Shown piece by piece: positions 1 to 6,479 of a stretch of DNA of 7,614 nt. The notes under the pieces were generated by a model. It was given only the letters and a program-made list of their open reading frames with translations. It did no database searches and was not told the origin of the DNA. Location: NCBI GenBank assembly GCA_030690515.1, contig JAUYGP010000042.1, positions 1 to 7,614 of the forward strand. Direction: 5' to 3'. Position 1 is the first letter of the stretch. Each line of letters begins with the position of its first letter. The position numbers and the translations under genes were made by a program. This DNA comes from Giesbergeria sp. (GTDB lineage Bacteria > Pseudomonadota > Gammaproteobacteria > Burkholderiales > Burkholderiaceae_C).

Positions 1-97
1 TTTGATACGGGCTGACCCCCAGGCGACAGCACCCTGGTGCAAACCCGGAGAGGGCCCGTAGAGTGCCGCCCTAGACTGCCGGGCAAAGGAGTCTTTC
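1..97 (+). other. 5' flank of the acyl-CoA ligase gene
   Basis: Short leader upstream of the ligase. It contains a perfect 7-bp inverted repeat, TACGGGC at 6-12 and GCCCGTA at 54-60, with a 41-nt spacer. I see no convincing -10/-35 pair and no coding sequence, so any promoter probably lies left of the window. The inverted repeat could be an operator half-site pair or chance. Confidence 0.3.
85..91 (+). promoter_or_regulatory. Ribosome binding site of the acyl-CoA ligase
   Basis: AAAGGAG lies 6 nt before the ATG at 98. It is near-consensus with ideal spacing, and it fixes the start of the ligase at 98. Confidence 0.8.
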
Positions 98-1783
98 ATG
101 CGCCCGCACCATGCTTTCTGGCCCGCCCGTCTTCCCGAAAAGGTCACTGTTCCCGAGACATCTCTGTGGGATAACTTGGCCGTAAATGCTCGGCGCTACC
201 CGGAGAAGAAGGCGCTGGTATTTTTTGGTACTGCCATCAGCTATCGTCAGCTCGCCGAAGGCGCCGAGAGGCTGGCGGCACAGCTGCATGCGCTGGGTGT
301 GCAGCGTGGGGATCGGGTGGTTTTGTGCATGCAAAATTGCCCGCAGCTGGTGATGGCCCACTTTGCCATCCTGCGTGCCAATGCTGTGGTAGTGCCGGTC
401 AATCCCATGAACCGTGCCGAGGAACTCAAGCACTACATCACCGACCCACAGGCGCGCGTCGCCATCACCACGGCCGATCTGGCTGTGGAGCTTGCAGCGG
501 CCAGCGACGGTTTGCCATCAGGGCAAGGCCTGTCGCATCTGGTCGTCACGAGCTATACCGATGCTTTTGATCCTGCTGTAGGGGGCGAGGATGCACCGCC
601 CGATGCGTGGATGGGGTGGCTGACCGCAGCGCATGCCTTGCCCGCGCTGGATGGCGGCGAGGTGCTGCGCTGGGAGGCCGCCCTGGCGTGCACGTCACCT
701 GCCCCCGCGCATGTGGTGGGTGCCTGCGACCTGGCTATCCTGCCTTACACCAGCGGTACGACCGGCCTTCCCAAGGGGTGCATGCACTTTCACCGCAGCA
801 TCATGCACAACGCCATTGCCAGTGCGCTTTGGGGTTCGGGGTCGTCCGAGAATATTGCGCTGGCGGTCCTGCCTGTTTTTCATATCACCGGCATGGTGAG
901 CGTGATGCACACCACCATCTATAGCGGCGGCACGCTGGTGCTGATGCCACGCTGGGACAGGGATCTTGCGGGGCGGATGATTTCCCGTCATAAGGTGACC
1001 AACTGGACGAATGTGCCCACGATGATCATTGATCTGCTGGGAAGCCCGCATTTCGCGCAGTACGATCTCACCAGCCTCGTCTACATCGGCGGTGGGGGAG
1101 CTGCCATGCCTCAGGCTGTGGCCCAGCGCTTGCTGGATCAGTATGGTTTGCGCTATGCCGAAGGTTACGGTTTGACGGAAACTGCTGCCCCCTCGCATTC
1201 GAACCCGCCTGATGCACCCAAGCAGCAGTGTCTGGGGATCCCCTTCATGAGCACCGACGCACGCGTGGTGGACCCTGACACCCTGGTTGAACTGCCCGTG
1301 GGCGAGCAGGGAGAAATCATTGTGCATGGGCCTGAAGTTTTTGAAGGCTACTGGAATAAGCCCGATGCAACCCGGGCCGTGTTCTTTGAGAAAGACGGTA
1401 AGCGTTTCTTTCGCACGGGGGATTTAGGGTATGTCGATGCCGATGGCTACTTCTTTTTGACGGACCGACTCAAGCGCATGATCAATGCGTCGGGTTTCAA
1501 GGTCTGGCCTGCAGAAGTCGAGGCTTTGATGTTCCGTCATCCCGCCATTCAAGAGGCTTGCGTGATCGGAACGCGGGATGCTTACCGTGGCGAAAGCGTG
1601 AAGGCTGTAGTAGTGTTGCGCAGCACCCACCAGGACACGGCGGAGCAGGAAATTATCGATTGGTGCCGTGCCAACATGGCCGCCTACAAGGCGCCGCGCA
1701 CGGTGCAGATCGTGGATGCACTACCCAAGAGCGGCAGCGGCAAGGTGATGTGGCGGGCGCTGCAGGAGCAGGAAAAACAATAG
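98..1783 (+). CDS. AMP-forming acyl-CoA synthetase (long-chain fatty acid-CoA ligase-like)
   Basis: A cytoplasmic enzyme that should activate a carboxylic acid with ATP to an acyl-adenylate and transfer the acyl group to coenzyme A. All core motifs of the ANL (adenylate-forming) superfamily are visible in the 561 residues. These are the phosphate-binding loop YTSGTTGLPKG at 217-227, YGLTET at 357-362, the TGD aspartate motif at 440-442, the hinge and CoA region DRLKRMINASGFKVWP at 456-471, and the C-terminal catalytic lysine K549 in PKSGSGK. Length is normal for FadD-like ligases and no frame damage is seen. The exact substrate (long-chain, medium-chain or aromatic acid) cannot be read from motifs. 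It stands alone on the plus strand and converges on the phage-type operon, so it looks like intact chromosomal DNA beside an inserted element. Confidence 0.92.
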   Translation: MRPHHAFWPARLPEKVTVPETSLWDNLAVNARRYPEKKALVFFGTAISYRQLAEGAERLAAQLHALGVQRGDRVVLCMQNCPQLVMAHFAILRANAVVVPVNPMNRAEELKHYITDPQARVAITTADLAVELAAASDGLPSGQGLSHLVVTSYTDAFDPAVGGEDAPPDAWMGWLTAAHALPALDGGEVLRWEAALACTSPAPAHVVGACDLAILPYTSGTTGLPKGCMHFHRSIMHNAIASALWGSGSSENIALAVLPVFHITGMVSVMHTTIYSGGTLVLMPRWDRDLAGRMISRHKVTNWTNVPTMIIDLLGSPHFAQYDLTSLVYIGGGGAAMPQAVAQRLLDQYGLRYAEGYGLTETAAPSHSNPPDAPKQQCLGIPFMSTDARVVDPDTLVELPVGEQGEIIVHGPEVFEGYWNKPDATRAVFFEKDGKRFFRTGDLGYVDADGYFFLTDRLKRMINASGFKVWPAEVEALMFRHPAIQEACVIGTRDAYRGESVKAVVVLRSTHQDTAEQEIIDWCRANMAAYKAPRTVQIVDALPKSGSGKVMWRALQEQEKQ

Positions 1784-1799
1784 CCAGTATTGATTGTTT

Positions 1800-1816
1800 G
1801 CTATTTAAAATATAGC
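1800..1816. repeat. AT-rich small palindrome after the ligase gene
   Basis: GCTAT (1800-1804) and ATAGC (1812-1816) form a 5-bp inverted repeat around an AT-rich 7-nt centre, 17 nt after the ligase stop. It lacks a GC-rich stem and U-tract, so it is not a classical intrinsic terminator. Similar short palindromes are, from memory, common between genes in Comamonadaceae. Its presence suggests this stretch is still host chromosome, which would place the island boundary to its right. Confidence 0.4.
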
Positions 1817-1820
1817 GTTC

Positions 1821-1871
1821 GGGTGGTGTTTGGTGGCTTGTACGAAAATTGTACGAAAAACAACACTACCC
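1821..1871. repeat. Junction repeats: tandem 11-bp repeat inside a 10-bp dyad (candidate attachment site)
   Basis: TTGTACGAAAA occurs twice in direct tandem (1838-1848 and 1849-1859). It places two GTAC half-sites 7 bp apart (GTAC-GAAAATT-GTAC), a geometry like a tyrosine-recombinase core site. The pair is enclosed by GGGTGGTGTT (1821-1830) and AACACTACCC (1862-1871). These pair over 10 bp with one G-T wobble, and the right arm runs into the last codons of the adaptor gene. The position, between the last phage-type gene and the host gene, is where attL or attR should be. This is inference: the other end of the island is not visible, so no duplicated core can be shown. Confidence 0.4.
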
Positions 1872-2183
1872 CACCGCCTTGCACATCAACACCAGCTCCC
1901 GATTGCCTGAGCGCAGATCAATCGCCGCTTCAATGCCGTAGGTGGTGCTGCCATGGATCACGCGGTCGGTGCCCAGCACACCGGGTCGATAGCGCATCCT
2001 GATTCGTGCCGTCACCTCAGACACGGCGGCTTGCGCTGCCAGGAACTCCCGGCCGGTCAGCGGCTCCACAGCGGCCCAGCAGGTGAACAGGGGCGCCCAG
2101 GACTCGATGGGCTGGCCCAGCTCGTCGACGCCACCGGAAAGCCGCTCTAGCGTCACGCGCTGGTCAAGCTGGCCCGCTTTCAT
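1866..2183 (-). CDS. Phage head-tail adaptor / head-closure protein
   Basis: A 105-residue protein with the layout of the phage head-tail joining family (SPP1 gp16-like, Phage_H_T_join). It has an N-terminal GQLDQRVTLER (4-14), then W36-A-A-V-E-P-L-T-G-R-E (36-46), a basic IRMRYRPGV segment (61-69) and a short beta-rich C-terminus. In the family it binds the connector ring under the portal, closes the filled head and makes the surface on which the tail docks. The start is chosen at 2183 because its ATG overlaps the connector stop (ATGA), which implies translational coupling. A longer reading frame upstream merely runs through the connector gene in another frame. It is the last gene of the operon: no tail-completion, major tail or tape-measure gene follows before the host ligase. 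Confidence 0.85.
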   Translation of the reverse strand: MKAGQLDQRVTLERLSGGVDELGQPIESWAPLFTCWAAVEPLTGREFLAAQAAVSEVTARIRMRYRPGVLGTDRVIHGSTTYGIEAAIDLRSGNRELVLMCKAVG

Positions 2184-2458
2184 GCGTGCACCCGGTAGGG
2201 GTTGAGCAGCGCCTCGAAAGTCGGGTTCCTGTTGTAGGGGCGCTCGCCCACCGATTCGCGCTGTTCGTACAGGGTGCCGATCAGCAGCAGCGCGGCAGAC
2301 TTCACCGGTGCGGGCACGGCAATCACGAGATCGGCGGCGGGCATGTTGAGGTAATCCGCACACGCGGCGGTCGCGGTCGCCATCAAGGCTTCGATCAGCA
2401 CGTCTTCGTCGTCGTGGTCAACGCGAAGGTGCAGTTTTGTTTCGGCAAGGGTCAGCAT
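2180..2458 (-). CDS. gp6-like head-tail connector protein
   Basis: A 92-residue protein with the recognisable opening of the HK97 gp6-like connector family. LTLAETKLHLRVDHDDEDVL (2-21) is followed by a helix (22-37, ending ACADYL), a proline-containing turn, and a second helix around VKSAALLLIGTLYEQRE (52-68). The tail segment GERPYNRNPTFEALLNPYR (71-89) is typical of the family, where it precedes the C-terminus. The family forms a ring beneath the portal vertex after DNA packaging. The gene follows a 163-bp noncoding gap after the large terminase, has its own Shine-Dalgarno site and shares an ATGA overlap with the adaptor, so the two head-completion proteins form a translationally coupled pair. 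Confidence 0.88.
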   Translation of the reverse strand: MLTLAETKLHLRVDHDDEDVLIEALMATATAACADYLNMPAADLVIAVPAPVKSAALLLIGTLYEQRESVGERPYNRNPTFEALLNPYRVHA

Positions 2459-2621
2459 GTCGGTTCCTCAGTTGTAGGGGTGCCAGCGCCCAAGCGAAAG
2501 ACAGGGTGCGCACACCGTGAAAACCTGTCGCTGGCTGTCGAGGTTTTTCTGAAACGCGGCACTCACGACTAATCCGCGTCCTGGCTTACCGCTCTCGCGG
2601 CCCCCCAGGCTGGGGGAAATA
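2459..2621 (-). other. Noncoding gap between large terminase and connector, with two dyads
   Basis: A 163-bp stretch in an otherwise tightly packed operon. It holds a GC hairpin directly after the terminase stop, CCCCCA/TGGGGG with a 3-nt loop at 2602-2616. A second inverted repeat is AAAACCT (2520-2526) with AGGTTTT (2541-2547) around a 14-nt loop. There is also an 8-bp palindrome, GTGCGCAC (2506-2513). The second hairpin has A and T tracts in its arms and could act as a weak terminator or attenuator. The first has no T-tract. One minus-strand frame stays open across the gap, but I see no start with a ribosome site and no family resemblance, so I leave it unannotated. Confidence 0.45.
2464..2469 (-). 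promoter_or_regulatory. Ribosome binding site of the connector gene
   Basis: GAGGAA on the minus strand lies 5 nt before the connector ATG (2458-2456). It supports this start and shows that the pair can be translated independently of the large terminase. Confidence 0.65.
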
Positions 2622-4121
2622 TCAAACGAAAGTGAAGGCATCGAACCCCACGCCCTGCGCCTCGGTGGCCTTGCATGCCACGCCCATGGCCATGGCAAGG
2701 GCCTGCAATCCGTCAATCCGTCCGGTAGCCTTCGCCTTGTCCAACTTGCGGCCCCCGGCTGGGTCTTTTGTCACCACGGCATTGGCGGCGCACATGGTCA
2801 ATACGGGGTTGCCACCGTGGGCGATGCGGCCATTCAGTAGCTCGGCTTCCAGGGCATCAAGTGCCACGGACATATCGCGGAACCCCTGGCCGTGTTCCAC
2901 CAGGGGAAGATCAACACCCAGGCGGTCGAACTCTTTTTTCAGAAGGTCGATGCGCCAGCGGTCGAAGGCGATGGCCTGCACGTCCAGATCAGAAAGAATC
3001 TCGGCAATGTCTGCGGCGACGTGCTCATAGTCCACGCTGGCACCTGGCGTCGTGCGTAACAGGCCCTGGCGCGCCCACACGTCATAAGGCGAACGGTCAC
3101 GGCGGGCACGGTCTGCAATGCCTTGCTCGGGTGTCCAGAAGTGCGGCACCACATGCCAGACGTTATCCACCTGGCCGACGATCACCAGGGCCGTAAGGTC
3201 TAGGCGGGCGCTCAGGTCAAGACCAGCGAACACCGGGCCATCGAACGGCAGCACCCGGGCGGCGCAAGCCTTCCACACGTCCGGGCTGATGAACGGGGAG
3301 ACGGTCGAAACCCGCTGATTCAGCAGTAGATTGCGGGCGCTGTTCTCCATGGATGGCATGCGCTTGGCTTGCACCAGTTGCTCGCGCAGGTCGTCCAGGC
3401 TTCGGAAAGTGCCAAGCGCCGGATTGGCGGCTTTCCACGCGCTTTCGTCCATCAAGTCGCAGCCAGCGGGAGCGGCGTAAACCTTGCACACAATGCGCGG
3501 GTCTTGGCTGCGCTCGGCATCGTCAATCCATTGGCTCAGAAGGTCGGCATCGTTGGCAGCTTGGGTGCTGATGGCGATCAGCAGCGGCGCTTCGTGTGCG
3601 CCCTGGCTGGTGGTGATGGCGTCGATAAAGTCGGACTGCGGGCCACGCACCTGGCCGATTTCGTCCAAGATGGCCAGCGATAACGAAAGGCCGTGGGCGG
3701 TCTTGCCGTCCGCTGCCAGTGCCTTGTACTCAGTGTTGAGCGGCAGGCCGATCAGGCGCTTTCCAGACGGCACGATCCGCACGATGCTAGACAGCTTGGG
3801 CGAAAGTTGCACCATCTTGCAGGCCAGTGAAAAAATTAGTGACGCCTGTTCCTTGCTGAGTGCGCCTGATGCGATTTGCGTGTTTTGCTTCGCCTCAGGC
3901 CCCACCAGGTGCGCCAGTAGCAGGCCAGCAATCAAACCGCTCTTGCCGTTCTTTCTGGCAATGCTCAGGATGGCGCGGCGGGTGCCTGCGGGGTTGTCGT
4001 ACACATCCCGGATGAACTGCTTTTGAAACTCTGCCAGCACCAGGGGCTTGCCCACGCTCGCGCCTTCGGGCGTCACACAGTAGCGCTCGATAAACTCGAT
4101 CACGCGGGCGGCTCGGGTCAT
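2622..4121 (-). CDS. Phage terminase large subunit (TerL, HK97-like)
   Basis: The packaging motor: its N-terminal ATPase pumps DNA through the portal and its C-terminal RNase H-like nuclease cuts the concatemer. In the 499 residues the ATPase shows a Walker A-type ARKNGKS (55-61), Walker B with catalytic acid LAILDE (149-154) and coupling motif ISTQA (184-188). The nuclease domain shows the expected acidic triad: D302 in AGLDLS, D387 in AIAFDRWR and D470 in RIDGLQALAMA. It looks complete and active. The ATG at 4121 is the first possible start because a TGA codon directly precedes it in frame. The upstream GTGGGG is a weak ribosome site and part of a dyad. Unlike its neighbours it overlaps no gene, with gaps of 143 and 163 bp on either side. 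Confidence 0.93.
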   Translation of the reverse strand: MTRAARVIEFIERYCVTPEGASVGKPLVLAEFQKQFIRDVYDNPAGTRRAILSIARKNGKSGLIAGLLLAHLVGPEAKQNTQIASGALSKEQASLIFSLACKMVQLSPKLSSIVRIVPSGKRLIGLPLNTEYKALAADGKTAHGLSLSLAILDEIGQVRGPQSDFIDAITTSQGAHEAPLLIAISTQAANDADLLSQWIDDAERSQDPRIVCKVYAAPAGCDLMDESAWKAANPALGTFRSLDDLREQLVQAKRMPSMENSARNLLLNQRVSTVSPFISPDVWKACAARVLPFDGPVFAGLDLSARLDLTALVIVGQVDNVWHVVPHFWTPEQGIADRARRDRSPYDVWARQGLLRTTPGASVDYEHVAADIAEILSDLDVQAIAFDRWRIDLLKKEFDRLGVDLPLVEHGQGFRDMSVALDALEAELLNGRIAHGGNPVLTMCAANAVVTKDPAGGRKLDKAKATGRIDGLQALAMAMGVACKATEAQGVGFDAFTFV

Positions 4122-4149
4122 TCAACGGCCCCACTTTTGGGGTGGTTGA
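4122..4149. repeat. Dyad abutting the large-terminase start codon
   Basis: TCAAC (4122-4126) pairs with GTTGA (4145-4149), and CCCCA (4129-4133) pairs with TGGGG (4138-4142), around a 4-nt loop. The two stems are separated by a 2-by-2 internal loop that includes a possible G-T wobble. On the terL messenger this hairpin ends directly at the ATG and contains the only SD-like sequence (GTGGGG). Two readings fit: a translational brake on terL, or a dyad at a DNA site such as cos. Neither is proven. Confidence 0.45.
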
Positions 4150-4173
4150 CCGTGTGCGGGAAATCGCTCTGGC

Positions 4174-4257
4174 GGTCTGCCCTCGCGGGCGCGTACGCGA
4201 TCGTCGGGGAGATCGCATTCAAACGAATGAGATGGGTCTCCCTCGCGGGCGCGTACG
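4174..4257. repeat. 18-bp direct repeats with internal dyads in the terS-terL gap
   Basis: CCCTCGCGGGCGCGTACG occurs at 4180-4197 and again at 4240-4257, a 60-bp period. The similarity extends left over GGTCT with a one-base offset. The first copy runs into the perfect palindrome CGCGTACGCG (4190-4199). Between the copies lie inverted repeats GCGATC (4197-4202)/GATCGC (4211-4216) and CATTC (4216-4220)/GAATG (4225-4229). Neither terminase frame uses this DNA. Iterated sites with dyads beside terminase genes suggest a packaging (cos or TerS-binding) site or a regulatory element. The function is inferred from position and symmetry only. Confidence 0.5.
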
Positions 4258-4264
4258 TGGCAGC

Positions 4265-4723
4265 TCATACCACGCGCAGCCTCGGGATCAGGTCGTCGCC
4301 ATCGTCCTGGCGTGCCTGGCGTTCCAGCTCGGCACCCTTGGCAATGTCTGCCGACCGTCCGACCGTGGCCACCGTGTTGACGGCGATTGCACGAGTGAGG
4401 GCAAGGGCGCGGCGGCTCATTTTCTCCAGCAGCTCGCACGCCGGGTTGATCTTGCCGTCCACGATGAAACCAGCCGCATCAACTTGCTGTTGCAGCACCT
4501 CAATATCGGCCTGGCAGCGGGCAAGGTTCGCCGCCGATGCCAGATCAACCGGGTTCCATGTATCGCGGGGCCTGGCCAGCACGATGGCATCCCAGAACGG
4601 GCGGGCAGCAGCAGGCACCAGCACATGGGCGGGCGGTTCCAGGGGCGGCAGCGCTGCGGCTTGGGCGGCGGCGATGGCTGCGGTGGCAGAGTCGGAGCGC
4701 TTGCGCTTGGGGGTCAGCTTCAT
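4265..4723 (-). CDS. Phage terminase small subunit (P27-like)
   Basis: TerS recognises the element's own DNA and loads the large terminase, so it determines which genome is packaged. The 152-residue protein starts with a basic stretch (KLTPKRKR, 2-9) and an alanine-rich linker. The P27-type core follows: a PAAARPFWDAIV helix (37-48), a DLASAANLARCQADIEVL helix (60-77), a D-A-A-G-F turn (82-86) and the family-like KINPACELLEKMSRRALAL (91-109). The C-terminus is acidic (RQDDGDDL). The assignment rests on this pattern plus position between HNH and TerL. The start at 4723 overlaps the HNH stop (ATGA) and has an AAGAGG ribosome site (4729-4734) 5 nt upstream, so it is coupled to HNH. Confidence 0.82.
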   Translation of the reverse strand: MKLTPKRKRSDSATAAIAAAQAAALPPLEPPAHVLVPAAARPFWDAIVLARPRDTWNPVDLASAANLARCQADIEVLQQQVDAAGFIVDGKINPACELLEKMSRRALALTRAIAVNTVATVGRSADIAKGAELERQARQDDGDDLIPRLRVV

Positions 4724-5238
4724 GGTTGCCTCTTTTTTAGGCAGTCAGCATTAACGTGAGGGGTACAGGTCGGTTCTGGGCCGTCAGCCGCTGGTGATTT
4801 CTGGTTTGGCAAGGCACCGGCAAGGCCACCAGACGGCCCCACAGCGGCCTCGTTCCAATGGCTTGATGGGTTGGCAGGCCAGCCGCTCAGATCGCATCCA
4901 TGGTTCACGCGCTTGCCCATGTCGTGGGCGGTGTGCCGTGAGTGGCATGAGGCACACAAGCCGACCAAGTTGGAGCGGCTGTTGTCCATGGCGTTGTCGT
5001 TGATGTGATGCACTTGTGTCGCCGGCTCGATCACTCCACGCGCTTCACACTCGGGGCACAGCGGCTGCTCTGCCAGCACCATGCGGCGCAGCCGATACCA
5101 GGCTTCGGAGTTGAGCGGCAGCAGTCGGCCATTCTTTGCGGTGGTGTAGCGCTTGGTGCGAATGTCCGCCATCTGCAAAGGCTTGCGCGGCAGGTCGTCG
5201 GCCATCTTCAAACCGCGTGCCTTCCAGGGGTCCAGCAT
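4720..5238 (-). CDS. HNH endonuclease of the packaging module
   Basis: A small nuclease of the kind encoded beside P27/HK97 terminases, where it works with TerS and TerL in cutting cos DNA (HK97 gp74 is the known example). From the chosen start the protein has 172 residues. It has zinc ligand pairs C61-x2-C64 and C95-x2-C98, and the HNH core made of H77-H78, N90 and H99 within VHHIN and LCASCHSRHT. A conserved-looking tail, KRVNHGCDLSGWPANP, follows at 109-124. A basic N-terminus (residues 7-31) may touch DNA. The ATG at 5238 lies 2 nt after the portal stop, with AGGAGG about 13 nt upstream. An internal ATG at 5205 is a possible alternative start. A longer frame reaching 5295 only overlaps the portal gene. 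Confidence 0.88.
   Translation of the reverse strand: MLDPWKARGLKMADDLPRKPLQMADIRTKRYTTAKNGRLLPLNSEAWYRLRRMVLAEQPLCPECEARGVIEPATQVHHINDNAMDNSRSNLVGLCASCHSRHTAHDMGKRVNHGCDLSGWPANPSSHWNEAAVGPSGGLAGALPNQKSPAADGPEPTCTPHVNADCLKKRQP
4729..4734 (-). promoter_or_regulatory. Ribosome binding site of the small terminase
   Basis: AAGAGG on the minus strand sits inside the last HNH codons, 5 nt before the terS ATG. With the ATGA overlap it fixes the terS start. Confidence 0.65.
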
Positions 5239-5240
5239 CT

Positions 5241-6479
5241 TCACGCTGCGGCCTCCTGTTGCTTGCTCGGGTATGGCAGCGGCGCAGGGGTGCAATTTGA
5301 GGTTGCACCCTTCGGCACGTCAGGTGCGGAAGTGGGCTCGTCGTCCAAACCCTTGATGGCGGGCAGGTTCTCCAGCTTGCGGGCTTCGCTCTTGAGCAGC
5401 CATCCGTCGCTGATGCCGCTGGAGTAGAAGGCGGATCGTTCTTGGCTTGATCCGCGCAGCAACCCTTCCAGGCTAAATTCAGCGTACATGGTGCGGGCGG
5501 CGGTGGGTGTCAGCAGTTGGCGGTTGATAGCGCCTTCAATCGCACTCAGGTGACGACCCAACGTGTGCTTGGCAAAGAACATGTCCATGGCCACGCTGTT
5601 GGAGTAGGTGCTGTGAGACAGATCGCCAATCAGGACGGGCGGCACCTTAAAGATGCGGGCCACTTCCTCCACGCTGAACCGGCGCGATGCAACCCATTCG
5701 CTATCTGCCAATGAGAGGCTGATAGGGGTAAAGGTCGAACCTTCCTCCATCACCGGCACCTTGCCTGCATTGGCACCGCCTGCGTACTGGGTGGCCCAGC
5801 TCTCGCGGATATTGGTGCGCTGCTCGGGCTTGAGCTTTCCGGGCATGGTAATGATGCCGCTTGCTCGGGTGCCGTTGTCGAAGGTACTTTGGCCGTGCAA
5901 GGCTTCGGCTTGCGCAAGCTGGATCACGGCGCGGGCAGCGGTGATAGGACTCACGCCCACCAGTGGATCAGATCCAGCACGGTGGCGAAGATGGAACACC
6001 TCAGACGGCAGCAGGCGCTCCCGCTTTCCGTCGCGGTCGGTGTACTCATAGCCGCCGATGGTTTCGCCCTTGCGCATGATCGTGACGTTGCTTGTCACCA
6101 TGGCGTCGAGGCTGCGCACCTGGCCATCCCAGCCGCGTGTGATTCGGCTGTAACTGTTGCCGGTCAGCAGCATGGATGAAACTGCCCATTCCCAGAACTC
6201 GGTGGCCGATTGGCTGGCGTTCGGGGCGCGGTGCAATACCGTGTGCAAAGGGTGGTCGGTGGCGGCTTTGCGGTCGTCGCCGTCCTGCCGATACAGCTTC
6301 AACGGCAAAGAACCGATGGCCTCGGCAATCAAGGCCACGGCGGCATAGCAGGCGGCTACAGATTGGGCGCTGTCAGGCGTCACTGCACTGGCAGACAGTG
6401 GCATAGGCCAGCCGTTCACGCCGATGGTGCTGCGCTTTTCCAGGCCGATGGCAGACAGGATGCGGGTGGTAATGCTCAT
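5241..6479 (-). CDS. Phage portal protein (HK97 family)
   Basis: The dodecameric ring at the unique capsid vertex through which DNA enters and leaves, and the docking site for the terminase and the connector. The 412 residues carry family landmarks. These are VAACYAAVALIAEAIGSLPL (41-60), LLTGNSYSRI (104-113), PSEVFHLRH (158-166), a segment RASGIITMPGKLKPEQ (205-220), and FSVEEVARIFKVPPVLIGDL (268-287) followed by STYSN (290-294). Length matches HK97-type portals. The start at 6479 is chosen because it overlaps the protease stop (ATGA). An in-frame ATG at 6512 would add 11 residues inside the protease gene. The C-terminal 30 residues are proline-rich and probably disordered. The HNH gene follows after 2 nt. 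Confidence 0.94.
   Translation of the reverse strand: MSITTRILSAIGLEKRSTIGVNGWPMPLSASAVTPDSAQSVAACYAAVALIAEAIGSLPLKLYRQDGDDRKAATDHPLHTVLHRAPNASQSATEFWEWAVSSMLLTGNSYSRITRGWDGQVRSLDAMVTSNVTIMRKGETIGGYEYTDRDGKRERLLPSEVFHLRHRAGSDPLVGVSPITAARAVIQLAQAEALHGQSTFDNGTRASGIITMPGKLKPEQRTNIRESWATQYAGGANAGKVPVMEEGSTFTPISLSLADSEWVASRRFSVEEVARIFKVPPVLIGDLSHSTYSNSVAMDMFFAKHTLGRHLSAIEGAINRQLLTPTAARTMYAEFSLEGLLRGSSQERSAFYSSGISDGWLLKSEARKLENLPAIKGLDDEPTSAPDVPKGATSNCTPAPLPYPSKQQEAAA

Noticed and set aside
695..1327. A 210-codon minus-strand frame within the acyl-CoA ligase
   Set aside because: It is antisense to a gene with all expected catalytic motifs. There is no ribosome site and no independent support.
1800..1816. 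Intrinsic terminator for the ligase at the AT-rich palindrome
   Set aside because: The stem is only 5 bp and AT-rich, with no U-tract following, so I list it as a repeat rather than a terminator.
2468..2716. An 82-codon minus-strand frame spanning the terL 3' end and the terL-connector gap
   Set aside because: It begins inside terL in another frame and has no ribosome site and no recognisable domain. It is more likely an accidental open frame in GC-rich DNA.
3484..4026. A 180-codon plus-strand frame inside terL
   Set aside because: It is antisense to a terminase with all ATPase and nuclease motifs, has serine/alanine-rich shadow-type composition and has no family match.
4180..4257. CRISPR array suggested by an 18-bp repeat with regular spacing
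   Set aside because: There are only two copies, the repeat is short, no cas genes are near, and the spacer itself contains inverted repeats. This is not a CRISPR.
4023..4759. Plus-strand frames of 205 and 243 codons across terS and the terS-terL gap
   Set aside because: They are antisense to terS, overlap each other in different frames and show no recognisable domain. They are typical high-GC shadow frames.
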